Source of the DNA: Gemmatimonadetes bacterium 2013_60CM_65_52
Lineage (GTDB): Bacteria > Gemmatimonadota > Gemmatimonadetes > Gemmatimonadales > Gemmatimonadaceae
Reading direction: 5' to 3'
DNA length: 64,000 nt
Assembly (NCBI GenBank): GCA_002215645.1
Contig: NGFI01000002.1
Span: 591,499-655,498 of the forward strand
A model generated the notes under the pieces. It saw only the letters and a list, made by a program, of their open reading frames with translations. It ran no database searches and had not been told where the DNA came from. This document shows positions 1 to 10,040 of the stretch, piece after piece. The first letter of the stretch is position 1. Each line of letters begins with the position of its first letter. The position numbers and the translations under genes are program-made.

Positions 1-17
1 TGCTCACGTCACAAAAG

Positions 18-917
18 CTAGCCGCGGTGCAACATGGAGAGCAGCGACCTTGCCAGCCGACCGGGCGCTTCCGGGTGCGACCTGAGGAACAGATCGGGCT
101 CGATCAGCTCGAGCTCCATCAACACGAAGCGTCCGTCCAGCACACAGCCGTCGACACGCGCATACAACGACACACCACGCGCGCGCTCGGCGGTGCGTAG
201 CGCAAGGCGGGCGTCGTCCACGACGTCGAGCGACGGCTCGGATGGCGCCGACGTGCCTCCATGTTCTCGCTGGACCCGAAAGTCGTCATGCCGCGGCCGT
301 TTGAGCACTGAGTGACTATACGTGCCGCCATAGAACAGCAGCGACCACTCGCCGTCCGTCGTGACGGCTTCGACGAAGGGCTGCACGAGAGCGCTGCCCG
401 TTGCCACGAGCGCGCGAAAGTTCTCCTCCAGCAGCGGTGCCTCCGACACCGAGGCGCGCCACGTCCGGTGCGCGGACGCGGAAACGGCGGGCTTTACGAC
501 GACATGCTCCCAGTGCGCCTCCTCCATGATCTGGGCGAGCGGCGCGGCATCATGCTGCCTTACCCAGCGCGTGGGCACGACCGGCACGCCGTGGGCGGCA
601 AGGTCCATCAAGTAGTGCTTGTCGGCATTCCAGCGCATGAGGCGCGGAGGATTGAGCACGGGGACGCCGATGTGCTCGAGGTGGCCGACCCAGGCCATGA
701 ACACGTCGTGGCGGAGGTGATAGTCCCAGGTCGAGCGCACGACGACTGCCGCGTAGCGCTTCCACTCGAGCGCCGGCGAGTCCCACACCGCCGGCTCGAC
801 TCGCATGCCGGCGGCTTCGAGCTCGCGCGCGAGCAAGCGATCGTCGTCGGTGACGTCGGCGACGGTCGCCGACGTCGCGAAGGCGACGATGGGGTCAGTG
901 CTGCCCGGGAGCCGCAT
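18..917 (-). CDS. ATP-grasp family ligase
   Basis: This 299-residue protein looks like a cytoplasmic ATP-grasp enzyme of the RimK/glutathione-synthetase-like group, which couples a carboxylate to an amine or thiol using ATP. Seen: an N-terminal Rossmann-like part with VVVRSTWDY at about 58-66, the substrate-domain turn NADKHYLMDL at about 97-106, the ATP-binding strand HVVVKPAVSASA at about 138-149, and a C-terminal acidic metal-binding region (RVDGCVLDGRFVLMELELIE). The family is known; the substrate cannot be read from sequence. Its ATG lies inside the last 23 bases of the upstream methyltransferase/synthase gene, so it is the last gene of the ccm-cobA operon and probably translationally coupled to it. 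A role in tetrapyrrole or cytochrome chemistry would be guesswork. Confidence 0.75.
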   Translation of the reverse strand: MRLPGSTDPIVAFATSATVADVTDDDRLLARELEAAGMRVEPAVWDSPALEWKRYAAVVVRSTWDYHLRHDVFMAWVGHLEHIGVPVLNPPRLMRWNADKHYLMDLAAHGVPVVPTRWVRQHDAAPLAQIMEEAHWEHVVVKPAVSASAHRTWRASVSEAPLLEENFRALVATGSALVQPFVEAVTTDGEWSLLFYGGTYSHSVLKRPRHDDFRVQREHGGTSAPSEPSLDVVDDARLALRTAERARGVSLYARVDGCVLDGRFVLMELELIEPDLFLRSHPEAPGRLARSLLSMLHRG

Positions 918-2451
918 GCTCGGTCGCGGTCAGGAACGCGCGCGTCGTCTCCACCAGTGACGTCACCGAAGCCTCGTTCGCTTCGGCGGCGAGCGTCATG
1001 CCGGCCTCGCGAATGGCGTCGCTCGTGATCGGCCCGATGGAGATCGCAGGCACCGTCCTCGCGAGCGCGGCGCCAATTGCATCCAGGAATCCACGCACCG
1101 CGGATGCCGATGCGAAGGTCGCCGCATCCACGTGACTCGATGACATCGCCTTGCGTAGCGCCTCGCGATCAGTCTCGTCCGGCGTCGTGTGATAGAGCGA
1201 GATCACGTCGACGTCACATCCAAGTGCGCGCAGTCCGTCGGGCAGTACGTCTCGCGCCCCTTCGGCGGCGAGATAGAGCACGCGCCGGCCACGCACGTCA
1301 TCTCTCGCGGCGAGTGCGTCGAGCAATCCCTCGGAGACGAAGCGCGCGGGAACCACATCGCCCGAGAGGCCGTGGGTGAGCAGTGAGTCGTTCGTGGCGC
1401 GGCCGATGCATGCGATTCGAAGAGCGGCGAAAGCCCGCGCATCACGACCAGCGGAGCGGAGCGCGTCCCACGCGATCTGCACCGCGTTCTGGCTCGTGAA
1501 GATCACCCAGTCGTATTCCTGGAACGTCGTCCTGGCGAGGCGTTCGCGCGCGTCGTCGAGCGGCTCGATTCGTAGTGCGGGCATCTCCAGCACTTCCGCG
1601 CCGAGCTCGAGAAGGGCGTCGCGCACGCCCGCGGCCTGAGCTGAAGCACGCGTGACGACAATTCTCCTGCCGAACAGCGGCCGGCGCTCGAACCAGGCGA
1701 TCTGATCGCGCAGCGCGACGACGTCGCCGATGATGGTGATCACCGGAGCAGAGAGGCCGGCGTGCATGATGGCGTCGGCCAGCGTGGCGATCGTGGCGAC
1801 GACGGTCCGCTGTCGCGCATGAGAGCCCCACTGCACAGCTGCCGCCGGTGTGTCCACGGACATGCCTGCCTCGAGGAGCGCGCGAGAGATCCCTGGCAGT
1901 GTCTTCACGCCCATGTACAACACGATCGTTCCGCCTGCCTGCGCCAACGATGCCCATGAGACGTCCGGTTCATCCTTTGTCGGATCCCCGTGACCTGTCA
2001 CGAAGGTGACCGACGTCGCGAGCCCGCGATGCGTAACGGGAATGCCGGCGTATGCGGGCGCGGCGATTCCCGCAGTCACACCGGGCACGATCTCGAACGC
2101 GACACCGGCCGCGGCAAGCGCCAAGGCCTCCTCGCTACCTCGGCCAAACACAAAGGGATCGCCGCCCTTGAGTCGCACGACACGCTTGCCTTCGCGCCCC
2201 AGACGCACCAATAGCGCATTGATGTCGTCCTGCGACCAGGATGCGCGGTCGCCTCCGCGTTTCCCGACGTCGTACACCTGCACAGCCGGGTTGGCTCGAC
2301 GTGCTCCGTCAACGATGCCGGGATTCGCGAGCGCATCGGTGGCGATTGCGTCGCACACGCGGAGGAGCTGGTGTCCGCGCACCGTGATCAGGCCTGGGTC
2401 ACCGGGCCCTGCCCCGACCAGATACACGAGGCCGCGCGCCTCAGCCGTCAT
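895..2451 (-). CDS. cobA-hemD: Fused uroporphyrinogen-III C-methyltransferase / uroporphyrinogen-III synthase
   Basis: A 518-residue bifunctional enzyme of tetrapyrrole synthesis. The first half is a SAM-dependent uroporphyrinogen-III methyltransferase (SUMT) that makes precorrin-2 for siroheme and cobalamin: VYLVGAGPGDPGLIT near residue 10, GGDPFVFGRGSEE near 95 and GVTAGIAAPAYAGIPVTHRG near 120. The second half (from about 255, beginning GRRIVVTRASAQAAGVRDAL) is HemD, which closes hydroxymethylbilane to uroporphyrinogen III. Fusions of these two domains are known in several phyla. The open frame extends 72 codons further upstream, but that part is arginine-rich and lies over ccmD and ccmC. 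The ATG at 2451 overlaps the ccmD stop (ATGA) and starts directly with the SUMT domain, so it is preferred. Heme supply next to the cytochrome c maturation genes makes functional sense. Confidence 0.93.
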   Translation of the reverse strand: MTAEARGLVYLVGAGPGDPGLITVRGHQLLRVCDAIATDALANPGIVDGARRANPAVQVYDVGKRGGDRASWSQDDINALLVRLGREGKRVVRLKGGDPFVFGRGSEEALALAAAGVAFEIVPGVTAGIAAPAYAGIPVTHRGLATSVTFVTGHGDPTKDEPDVSWASLAQAGGTIVLYMGVKTLPGISRALLEAGMSVDTPAAAVQWGSHARQRTVVATIATLADAIMHAGLSAPVITIIGDVVALRDQIAWFERRPLFGRRIVVTRASAQAAGVRDALLELGAEVLEMPALRIEPLDDARERLARTTFQEYDWVIFTSQNAVQIAWDALRSAGRDARAFAALRIACIGRATNDSLLTHGLSGDVVPARFVSEGLLDALAARDDVRGRRVLYLAAEGARDVLPDGLRALGCDVDVISLYHTTPDETDREALRKAMSSSHVDAATFASASAVRGFLDAIGAALARTVPAISIGPITSDAIREAGMTLAAEANEASVTSLVETTRAFLTATEHAAPGQH

Positions 2452-2594
2452 GCCTGATCGTTGCTCGCGACGATTTGACTCACGCGTGCGCCCAAGCGGC
2501 GAAGACGCACGCGCAGCGAAATGGCGTACCCGACGTAAATCACTGCTGCCGCGACGTACGCCGCGTGATAATAACCCGCGTTGTCGGGCGTCAC
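2448..2594 (-). CDS. ccmD: CcmD-like small membrane protein
   Basis: A 48-residue protein with a GTG start, encoded between ccmC and cobA-hemD. It has the expected CcmD shape: a short polar N-terminus (VTPDNAGYYHAAYVAA), one membrane segment (about residues 12-27, AYVAAAVIYVGYAISL) and a basic tail (RVRLRRLGARV). CcmD is known to help release holo-CcmE from the CcmABC heme-handling complex. The start codon overlaps the ccmC stop (GTGA) and the stop overlaps the next ATG (ATGA), so it is embedded in a coupled operon. Sequence conservation in CcmD is weak; the call rests on size, topology and position. Confidence 0.75.
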   Translation of the reverse strand: MTPDNAGYYHAAYVAAAVIYVGYAISLRVRLRRLGARVSQIVASNDQA

Positions 2595-3310
2595 GACGCG
2601 TTCTCCATGTCGAGTACGGCGTCTCGCAGTGTGGCGTAGCGATAGCGCGCGCGCAGCAACCCGGCAAAGAGCAGCGTCAGCGCGAGAAAGCTGGGGAAGA
2701 ACGTCCACTGCATCTCCGGCGGCATGGACGGCTGGCTCGGCTTCAGCACGATCGGCATGGGATGCATCGTGCGGAAGAGATAGACGGTGAGGTGAATGAA
2801 GGGGATGAGGAGCGCTGTCAGCAGTCCCAGGACGGCCGAGAAGCGGGCACGCATCGCGCGGTCGTCGATGGCACCGCGCATGAGCAGGTAGCCCAGGATC
2901 AGGAGCCACAGAAACAGTGTGGCGGTGAGCCGTGCGTCCCACGTCCACCAGGCGCCCCAGATCGGTTTGCCCCAGAGCGGCCCGGTGATCAGCACCACGG
3001 TCGTGAACGCGAGGCCGACCTCCGCGCTGCTCTCCGCCACACGATCGAGCGTTTCGTCGCGGAGCCAGAGGTACAGCGCGCTCGCGACCGCCATGAGCGC
3101 GAATGCGAGATACAGCGCAACGAACGCCGACGTCGCGTGCACGTAGAGGATCTTCTGCGCTGAACCCTGTGATGCTTCAATCGGCGTGAACCAGATGACG
3201 CGGACGTACACCGCCGCGAGCGCGGCGAAGCCGGAGAGGAGAATCCAGTCTGTTCCGCGCGCTGACGTCGCGAGCGAATCGACGCCGTGATGCTGAATGC
3301 GGTCCGTCAT
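2591..3310 (-). CDS. ccmC: Heme exporter/handling protein CcmC
   Basis: A 239-residue integral membrane protein of the system I cytochrome c maturation pathway, needed to load heme onto CcmE at the periplasmic face. Seen: about six membrane segments, the heme-handling tryptophan-rich motif WGAWWTWDAR at about 118-127, and conserved periplasmic histidines (VHATSAFVALY near 57 and the IHLTVYLFRTMHP segment). The longer open frame adds 28 arginine-rich residues. The ATG at 3310 overlaps the ccmB stop as ATGA and gives the usual family N-terminus, so it is chosen. It follows ccmA and ccmB and precedes ccmD. Confidence 0.93.
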   Translation of the reverse strand: MTDRIQHHGVDSLATSARGTDWILLSGFAALAAVYVRVIWFTPIEASQGSAQKILYVHATSAFVALYLAFALMAVASALYLWLRDETLDRVAESSAEVGLAFTTVVLITGPLWGKPIWGAWWTWDARLTATLFLWLLILGYLLMRGAIDDRAMRARFSAVLGLLTALLIPFIHLTVYLFRTMHPMPIVLKPSQPSMPPEMQWTFFPSFLALTLLFAGLLRARYRYATLRDAVLDMENAS

Positions 3311-4005
3311 TCTTCGACCGTGAAGGGATACGCGAGCGTGCAGGCGACGATGAACACCACGTCGAAGCCGACGAGGATGCGGAGCCATGGCCACGCATCC
3401 GCAATCGGGCGGCCCGCGAGGAGCCGCGCGGTGGTCTGTGCCGCCGTCATGACAATCGGAAGAAAAAATGGAAGACTCAGCATCGGCAGCAGCAGCTCCG
3501 CGAGCCGCGTATTCACCGCCATGCTGCTGAACAGTGTGCCAACCGCAACGATCCCGATGGCCGCGAGCACAGCGACGCCGGCAAGTGGCAGAAATACTTC
3601 GCCAACGGGGAGATTGTAGAACAGCGCAAGAGCGGGCAGCGTGATGGCTTCCACGCCGACGACGAATGCGAGGTTCGCAAGCGCCTTGCCAAGGTAGATC
3701 GCCTCTCGTTCCACAGGCGCCGCAAGCAACGCGTCGATAGCCCTGTCAGCCTGCTCCACGCCAAACGAGCGTTGCAGCCCGAGCAACGCGCTGAACGTGA
3801 AGATGACCCACAACACGCCGGGCGCGAGGTCCATCGCGGCGACGGCGGTGGAGTCCCATGCGAAATAGAAGATCGTGACGCCGAGCAGCGCGAAGACGAC
3901 CGCCGCGAGAAACGCCGTTCGCGTACGGAACTCGATGGCGAGATCCTTTCGCGCCACGAGCCACGACGCTGTCAGGATTCCCGGTGGCCGCGCGTCGTCA
4001 TGCAT
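3307..4005 (-). CDS. ccmB: Heme exporter CcmB (ABC permease subunit)
   Basis: A 232-residue permease of the CcmAB transporter. Seen: the N-terminal cytoplasmic motif LVARKDLAIEFRTRTAF (about 16-32), which is typical of CcmB, followed by about six hydrophobic segments. The EREAIYLGKALAN turn near residue 98 is also characteristic. Length matches the family (about 220 residues). It partners with the CcmA ATPase, whose gene overlaps its start by 8 bases, and with CcmC downstream. In the known pathway CcmAB ATP hydrolysis drives release of holo-CcmE rather than heme transport itself. Confidence 0.93.
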   Translation of the reverse strand: MHDDARPPGILTASWLVARKDLAIEFRTRTAFLAAVVFALLGVTIFYFAWDSTAVAAMDLAPGVLWVIFTFSALLGLQRSFGVEQADRAIDALLAAPVEREAIYLGKALANLAFVVGVEAITLPALALFYNLPVGEVFLPLAGVAVLAAIGIVAVGTLFSSMAVNTRLAELLLPMLSLPFFLPIVMTAAQTTARLLAGRPIADAWPWLRILVGFDVVFIVACTLAYPFTVEE

Positions 4006-4738
4006 CGGTCGTCACCAACTCGCGATACTCACGGACGTACGACGTCGCGTCGACGCCACCGCGCTGCTCATAACGTGCAAACCGGCCGCGACGCATGATG
4101 GCGGCATGCGTCGCCAGCGCGAGCCCTTCACCGAGATTGTGCGTCACCACCACGAGTGCGGCCCCGCTGGCCCTCCGTTCGGTGAGCGCCTCAGTGAGTG
4201 CCGCCGAGCCGACGTCGTCGAGGCCGGTATACGGCTCGTCGCAGAGCAGCACACGCGGCTCATGCACGATGGCTCGCGCGATTGAGACGCGCTGTTGCAA
4301 CCCCCTGCTGAGCGAGCGCACGGGCGTCTCGCTGCGATCCGCCACACGCATCGCTGTCAGCGCACGACGTGCCGCGTCTGCCGGCGAGCGCAGTCCGTAT
4401 AGCCGTGCCGAGAACTCTACATTTTCTCTCGCGGTGAGAGCGCTGTAGAGCATGCCTGCATGGGATACGAATCCCACCTGAGCGCGCGCCCGCGAACCGC
4501 TGCGCAACACGACGCCGCCCACGCGGCACGAGCCCGCGCTCGGCTTCAACAGACCGGAGAGCAGGCGCAGCAACGTCGTCTTTCCAGCGCCGTTTGGCCC
4601 GAACACGGCCAGGCATTCGCCGGCGCGCAGCGTGAAGGAAACGCCGTCCACCACCGGCCGTCCGCCAAACGCGCGCACCAGCGACTCGGCTTCGACCGCG
4701 ACATCGGAATCGTCGGCAATGTGAGACGGCGCGCTCAT
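3998..4738 (-). CDS. ccmA: Cytochrome c biogenesis ATP-binding protein CcmA
   Basis: A 246-residue ABC ATPase, the motor of the CcmABCD heme-handling complex on the inner face of the cytoplasmic membrane. Seen: Walker A GPNGAGKTT (47-55), ABC signature LSRGLQQR (143-150, with R where many have G/Q), Walker B VLLCDEPYTGLD (163-174) and the H-loop VVVTHNLGEGLALA. Gene order ccmA-ccmB-ccmC-ccmD with overlaps at every junction supports CcmA over a generic ABC ATPase. It is the first gene of the operon, and the promoter should lie in the 107-base divergent gap before the MBL hydrolase gene at 4846. CcmE, CcmF and CcmH are not in this window. Confidence 0.92.
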   Translation of the reverse strand: MSAPSHIADDSDVAVEAESLVRAFGGRPVVDGVSFTLRAGECLAVFGPNGAGKTTLLRLLSGLLKPSAGSCRVGGVVLRSGSRARAQVGFVSHAGMLYSALTARENVEFSARLYGLRSPADAARRALTAMRVADRSETPVRSLSRGLQQRVSIARAIVHEPRVLLCDEPYTGLDDVGSAALTEALTERRASGAALVVVTHNLGEGLALATHAAIMRRGRFARYEQRGGVDATSYVREYRELVTTDA

Positions 4739-4845
4739 CCGGATAACATACCGACAGGCCGGTCGCCATGAGAGGGAAAAACCTTTACATCGCCGCCATG
4801 CGCGCGGTGACGCGAGACCGTGAGATCACATAGAATGCACGGGAT

Positions 4846-5790
4846 ATGACACGCATCTACACACCTGCCACTCGGCTGGATGACGACCTCTGGCTGCTCG
4901 ACCTGAACTTCCAGGGCGAGCCGGGTGTGATCGCCTCGTATCTCATCACCGGACCGCAGGGTCATACACTGATCGAAACGGGGCCGGGCTCGACGCTGAA
5001 CGCGCTCGAGCACGCAGTGTCGGCGGCGGGCGCACGACTGGAGGACGTCACACAGCTTGTGGTAACGCACATCCACCTCGATCACGCGGGCGCGGCAGGC
5101 GCTCTGCTCCGACGTGTTCCCGAGGCGCGATTGCTCGTGCATCCCGTCGGCGCACCACACATGATCGATCCATCGCGCCTCATTCGTAGCGCCACGCGCA
5201 TCTATGGCGACCGTATGGACGTCCTGTGGGGCGCATTCGAGCCGTGTCCGGCGGAACGCGTCACCCTGCTCGCCGACGGGCAGATCGTCACGTGCGGTTG
5301 GCGCACTCTCCGCGCGCTCCACACGCCGGGGCACGCCTGGCACCACATCGCCTTTCACGACGCGTCGGGCGACTTGCTGTTCACGGGCGACGTTGGCGGC
5401 GTACGGATTCCGGGCGCGCACATCGTTCGGCCGCCGACACCGCCTCCGGACATCGACGTCGAAGCCTGGCATGCGAGCATCGACCGTATGCTGGCGCTGG
5501 CGCCAAAGCATCTCCTCATGACGCACTTCGGTCGCTTCGACGATCCCGAACGTCACCTCGGCGAGCTGCGCCGCCGGCTCGACGAATGGACGGAGTGGGT
5601 CCGCCAGCGTCTCGAGCTCGGCGACGATGCCGACGCGATCGCCCAATCGCTGCGCGAGCGAAACGATGCCGACGTCGTACGGGACACCAGCGACGCTACG
5701 CTCGCCGTGGCATACGAGCTCGCCACGCCGTCGCGCATGACCGTGGATGGACTCGCGCGTTATGTCACGAAGCGATATCCACGCCCCTAG
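4846..5790 (+). CDS. MBL-fold metallo-hydrolase
   Basis: A 314-residue cytoplasmic metallo-beta-lactamase-fold hydrolase. Seen: the dinuclear metal motif THIHLDHAG (74-82), a further His in ALHTPGHAWHH (about 165-175), the Asp of LLFTGDVGG (about 185) and a late His in HLLMTHFGRFDD (about 226). The C-terminal 75 residues form a helical extension (RRLDEWTEWVRQRLELGDDADAI) typical of glyoxalase II-like MBL proteins that act on thioesters or similar small molecules. The substrate is unknown. It is divergent from ccmA and its last 26 bases overlap the convergent transporter gene. Confidence 0.85.
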   Translation: MTRIYTPATRLDDDLWLLDLNFQGEPGVIASYLITGPQGHTLIETGPGSTLNALEHAVSAAGARLEDVTQLVVTHIHLDHAGAAGALLRRVPEARLLVHPVGAPHMIDPSRLIRSATRIYGDRMDVLWGAFEPCPAERVTLLADGQIVTCGWRTLRALHTPGHAWHHIAFHDASGDLLFTGDVGGVRIPGAHIVRPPTPPPDIDVEAWHASIDRMLALAPKHLLMTHFGRFDDPERHLGELRRRLDEWTEWVRQRLELGDDADAIAQSLRERNDADVVRDTSDATLAVAYELATPSRMTVDGLARYVTKRYPRP

Positions 5791-7408
5791 TCTCGCGCAC
5801 GAACAAAGTCCCGATGACCAGCGTGACGAGCGCGACTCCCACCGGGTACCACAGCCCCGAGTAGATGTTGCCCGTAGACGCCACAATGGCAAAGGCGGTC
5901 GTCGGAAGGAATCCGCCGAACCAGCCATTGCCGATGTGATATGGCAGTGACATGGACGTGTAGCGAATTCGCGTCGGAAACATCTCCACGAGCATCGCGG
6001 CGATGGGGCCGTAGACCATGGTGACGTACAGGACGAGGATCCAGAGCAGAAGAACGACCATCGCGACGTTCATCTGTCCGGTGACCGATTTCGTCGGATA
6101 CCTGGCCGCCGTAAGCATCGCGTTGAGCGCATCGTCGAACGACTTGGCATCCAGACTCGCGCGAGGCCCGCTCGCGTCGTAGGACGGAAGGCTCGTGGCG
6201 CCAACGCGGATCTCGGTGCGCCCGCCGGCACGCGCCTCATTGGTGTAGGGAATGCCGCGTTTCACCAGTGCGGCCTTCGCGACGTCGCATGGTGACGTGA
6301 ACTTCGTCTTGCCCACCGGATCGAACTGCACCGAGCAGGTTGCGGGATCCGCCACGACCACGACGGGAGCCGCTTCCTGCGCGGCGGCCAGCGCGGGATT
6401 GGCGTAATGGGTGATGGCCTTGAAGATCGGGAAGTACGTGAGCACGGCGAGCAACAAGCCCGCCATGATGATCGGTTTGCGGCCGATGCGGTCGGACAGC
6501 GCGCCGAACACAATGAAGAACGGTGTGCCCAGCAGCAGCGACGCTGCGATGAGCAGGTTCGCGGTCTGCGGATCCACCTTGAGTGTCTGCGTGAGAAAGA
6601 AGAGCGTGTAGAACTGCCCCGTGTACCACACGACGGCCTGCCCCGCCGTCAGGCCGAAGAGCGCCAGAAGTACCAGCTTGAGGTTGCCCCAGCGCGCGAA
6701 CGACTCCGTGAGCGGCGCATGGGATCCGCGTCCCTCGGCCTTCATCCGCTGAAACAGCGGCGACTCGCCGAGCGTGAGGCGGATCCACACGGAAACGCCA
6801 AGCAGAATCAGCGACACGAGGAACGGGATTCGCCATCCCCACGCCTCGAACGCCGGCGTACCCAGCACCGTGCGGCAGCCGAGAATCACGAGCAGCGAGA
6901 GCAGCAGTCCGAGCGTCGCGGTGGTCTGAATCCACGCGGTGTACTCTCCGCGCCTGCCCATCGGTGCGTGCTCGGCGACATACGTCGCAGCGCCCCCGTA
7001 TTCTCCGCCAAGCGCGAGACCCTGGAGCAACCGCAGGAGAATGAGCAGCGCCGGTGCCGCCACGCCGATCTTCGCATAGCTCGGCAGCGCGCCCACGAGC
7101 GTCGTGGACGCGCCCATGATGAGAATGGTGATCAGAAACGTGTATTTTCGGCCGGCCAGGTCGCCGAGGCGCCCGAACACGATCGCGCCGAATGGCCTGA
7201 CCGCGAAGCCCGCGGCAAACGCCATGAGAGCGAAGATGAACGCCGTCGTCGGGTTCGCGACGCCCGAGAAGAACTGCTTCGAGATGATCGCAGCGAGCGA
7301 TCCATACAGATAGAAGTCGTACCATTCGAACACCGTGCCGACGGACGACGCGAGAATCACGCGGCGCACATCGGATCGGGTCATCTCGAGCACAGGAGCC
7401 GAAGCCAT
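5765..7408 (-). CDS. MFS transporter, metabolite:H+ symporter (MHS) type
   Basis: A 547-residue inner-membrane transporter of the major facilitator superfamily, closest in look to the MHS group (ShiA, ProP, KgtP), which move organic acids, osmolytes or shikimate with protons. Seen: SSVGTVFEWYDFYLYGSLA near residue 20, FGRLGDLAGRKYTF near 80, LQGLALGGEYGGAATYVAE near 128 and GALSDRIGRKPII near 320. Between membrane segments 8 and 9 a non-membrane insert of roughly 110 residues (about 332-445) carries two cysteines (ATCSVQFDP, TSPCDVAKA). Two ATGs sit in tandem; a GGAGG lies 5 bases from the second (7408) but only 2 from the first (7411), so the second is preferred. The substrate is not predictable; the neighbour acetyl-CoA synthetase allows a short-chain acid. 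Confidence 0.88.
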   Translation of the reverse strand: MASAPVLEMTRSDVRRVILASSVGTVFEWYDFYLYGSLAAIISKQFFSGVANPTTAFIFALMAFAAGFAVRPFGAIVFGRLGDLAGRKYTFLITILIMGASTTLVGALPSYAKIGVAAPALLILLRLLQGLALGGEYGGAATYVAEHAPMGRRGEYTAWIQTTATLGLLLSLLVILGCRTVLGTPAFEAWGWRIPFLVSLILLGVSVWIRLTLGESPLFQRMKAEGRGSHAPLTESFARWGNLKLVLLALFGLTAGQAVVWYTGQFYTLFFLTQTLKVDPQTANLLIAASLLLGTPFFIVFGALSDRIGRKPIIMAGLLLAVLTYFPIFKAITHYANPALAAAQEAAPVVVVADPATCSVQFDPVGKTKFTSPCDVAKAALVKRGIPYTNEARAGGRTEIRVGATSLPSYDASGPRASLDAKSFDDALNAMLTAARYPTKSVTGQMNVAMVVLLLWILVLYVTMVYGPIAAMLVEMFPTRIRYTSMSLPYHIGNGWFGGFLPTTAFAIVASTGNIYSGLWYPVGVALVTLVIGTLFVRETRGVDIAS

Positions 7409-7507
7409 CATGCCTCCAGGGGCCTTTGAGGTCGCTTAACCTTACGGGCGGCGGCGTCCAGTCAAGAGACAGTTGATTCCGCGCATTCACCTCGGCAGAA
7501 TCACGTC

Positions 7508-9469
<1,962 letters not shown>

Positions 9470-9494
9470 TGGATCACCAGAACCCGCTCATCCA

Positions 9495-10040
9495 ATGACT
9501 CGCGTACTGTCGTACTCCGCCGCCCTTGCTCTCGCCGTTGCCGCTGCGTGCCACCATGCGCCGCCGAACGACAACGCCATCCGCGCCGTGGCCTACCTGC
9601 TCGATTCGGCGGGACGCGAAGTCGGCAACGTGCGCCTTACGGAGCAGCCCGGTGCGTCGGGCCTCATGTACGAGATCACGATCTCGCGGGGCGCGACGAC
9701 CGGGCAACACGGCATCCACTTTCACACCGTCGGCAGCTGCGACGCCGCGACGCAGTTCAGCTCCGCGGGCGGGCACTTCAACCCGTATGCAAAGAAGCAC
9801 GGGCTGATGGCGCCGGACGGGCCGCACGCCGGCGATCTCGAGGCCATCACCATCGACTCCTTCGGGCACGCGACGTTCCTCGCGGGAACGCCGCGCGTCA
9901 CCTTGTCGCCTGGTCCCACGTCGCTGCTGGACGCCGATGGAAGCTCCGTGGTGCTGCACGCCCTGCCGGACGATCAGCGCACGGATCCCAGCGGGAACAG
10001 CGGCGCACGCATCGCCTGCGGCGTGATCACGCGGGTGTAG
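9495..10040 (+). CDS. sodC: Copper/zinc superoxide dismutase, probable lipoprotein
   Basis: A 181-residue Cu/Zn superoxide dismutase that removes superoxide outside the cytoplasm. Seen: an N-terminal hydrophobic segment ending at AAACHH (plausible lipobox, Cys near 17), copper ligands in GIHFHTVGSC (His 75 and 77), the zinc loop GGHFNPYAKKHG, GPHAGDLEAI and the closing motif GNSGARIACGVI. The two cysteines of the conserved disulfide (GSC and IAC) are present. The start ATG at 9495 is chosen because it opens directly into the signal sequence; the longer frame reads through the end of acsA. The stop overlaps the convergent dctA gene by 14 bases. Confidence 0.93.
   Translation: MTRVLSYSAALALAVAAACHHAPPNDNAIRAVAYLLDSAGREVGNVRLTEQPGASGLMYEITISRGATTGQHGIHFHTVGSCDAATQFSSAGGHFNPYAKKHGLMAPDGPHAGDLEAITIDSFGHATFLAGTPRVTLSPGPTSLLDADGSSVVLHALPDDQRTDPSGNSGARIACGVITRV

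Noticed and set aside
2006..3163. Long plus-strand frame (385 residues) over the ccm/cobA genes
   Set aside because: Arginine-, serine- and histidine-rich translation antisense to well-supported ccmC and cobA-hemD; a typical high-GC shadow.
4735..5928. Minus-strand 397-residue frame across the MBL hydrolase
   Set aside because: It runs through the coding sequence of a clear MBL-fold protein in the opposite strand and has no recognisable domain.
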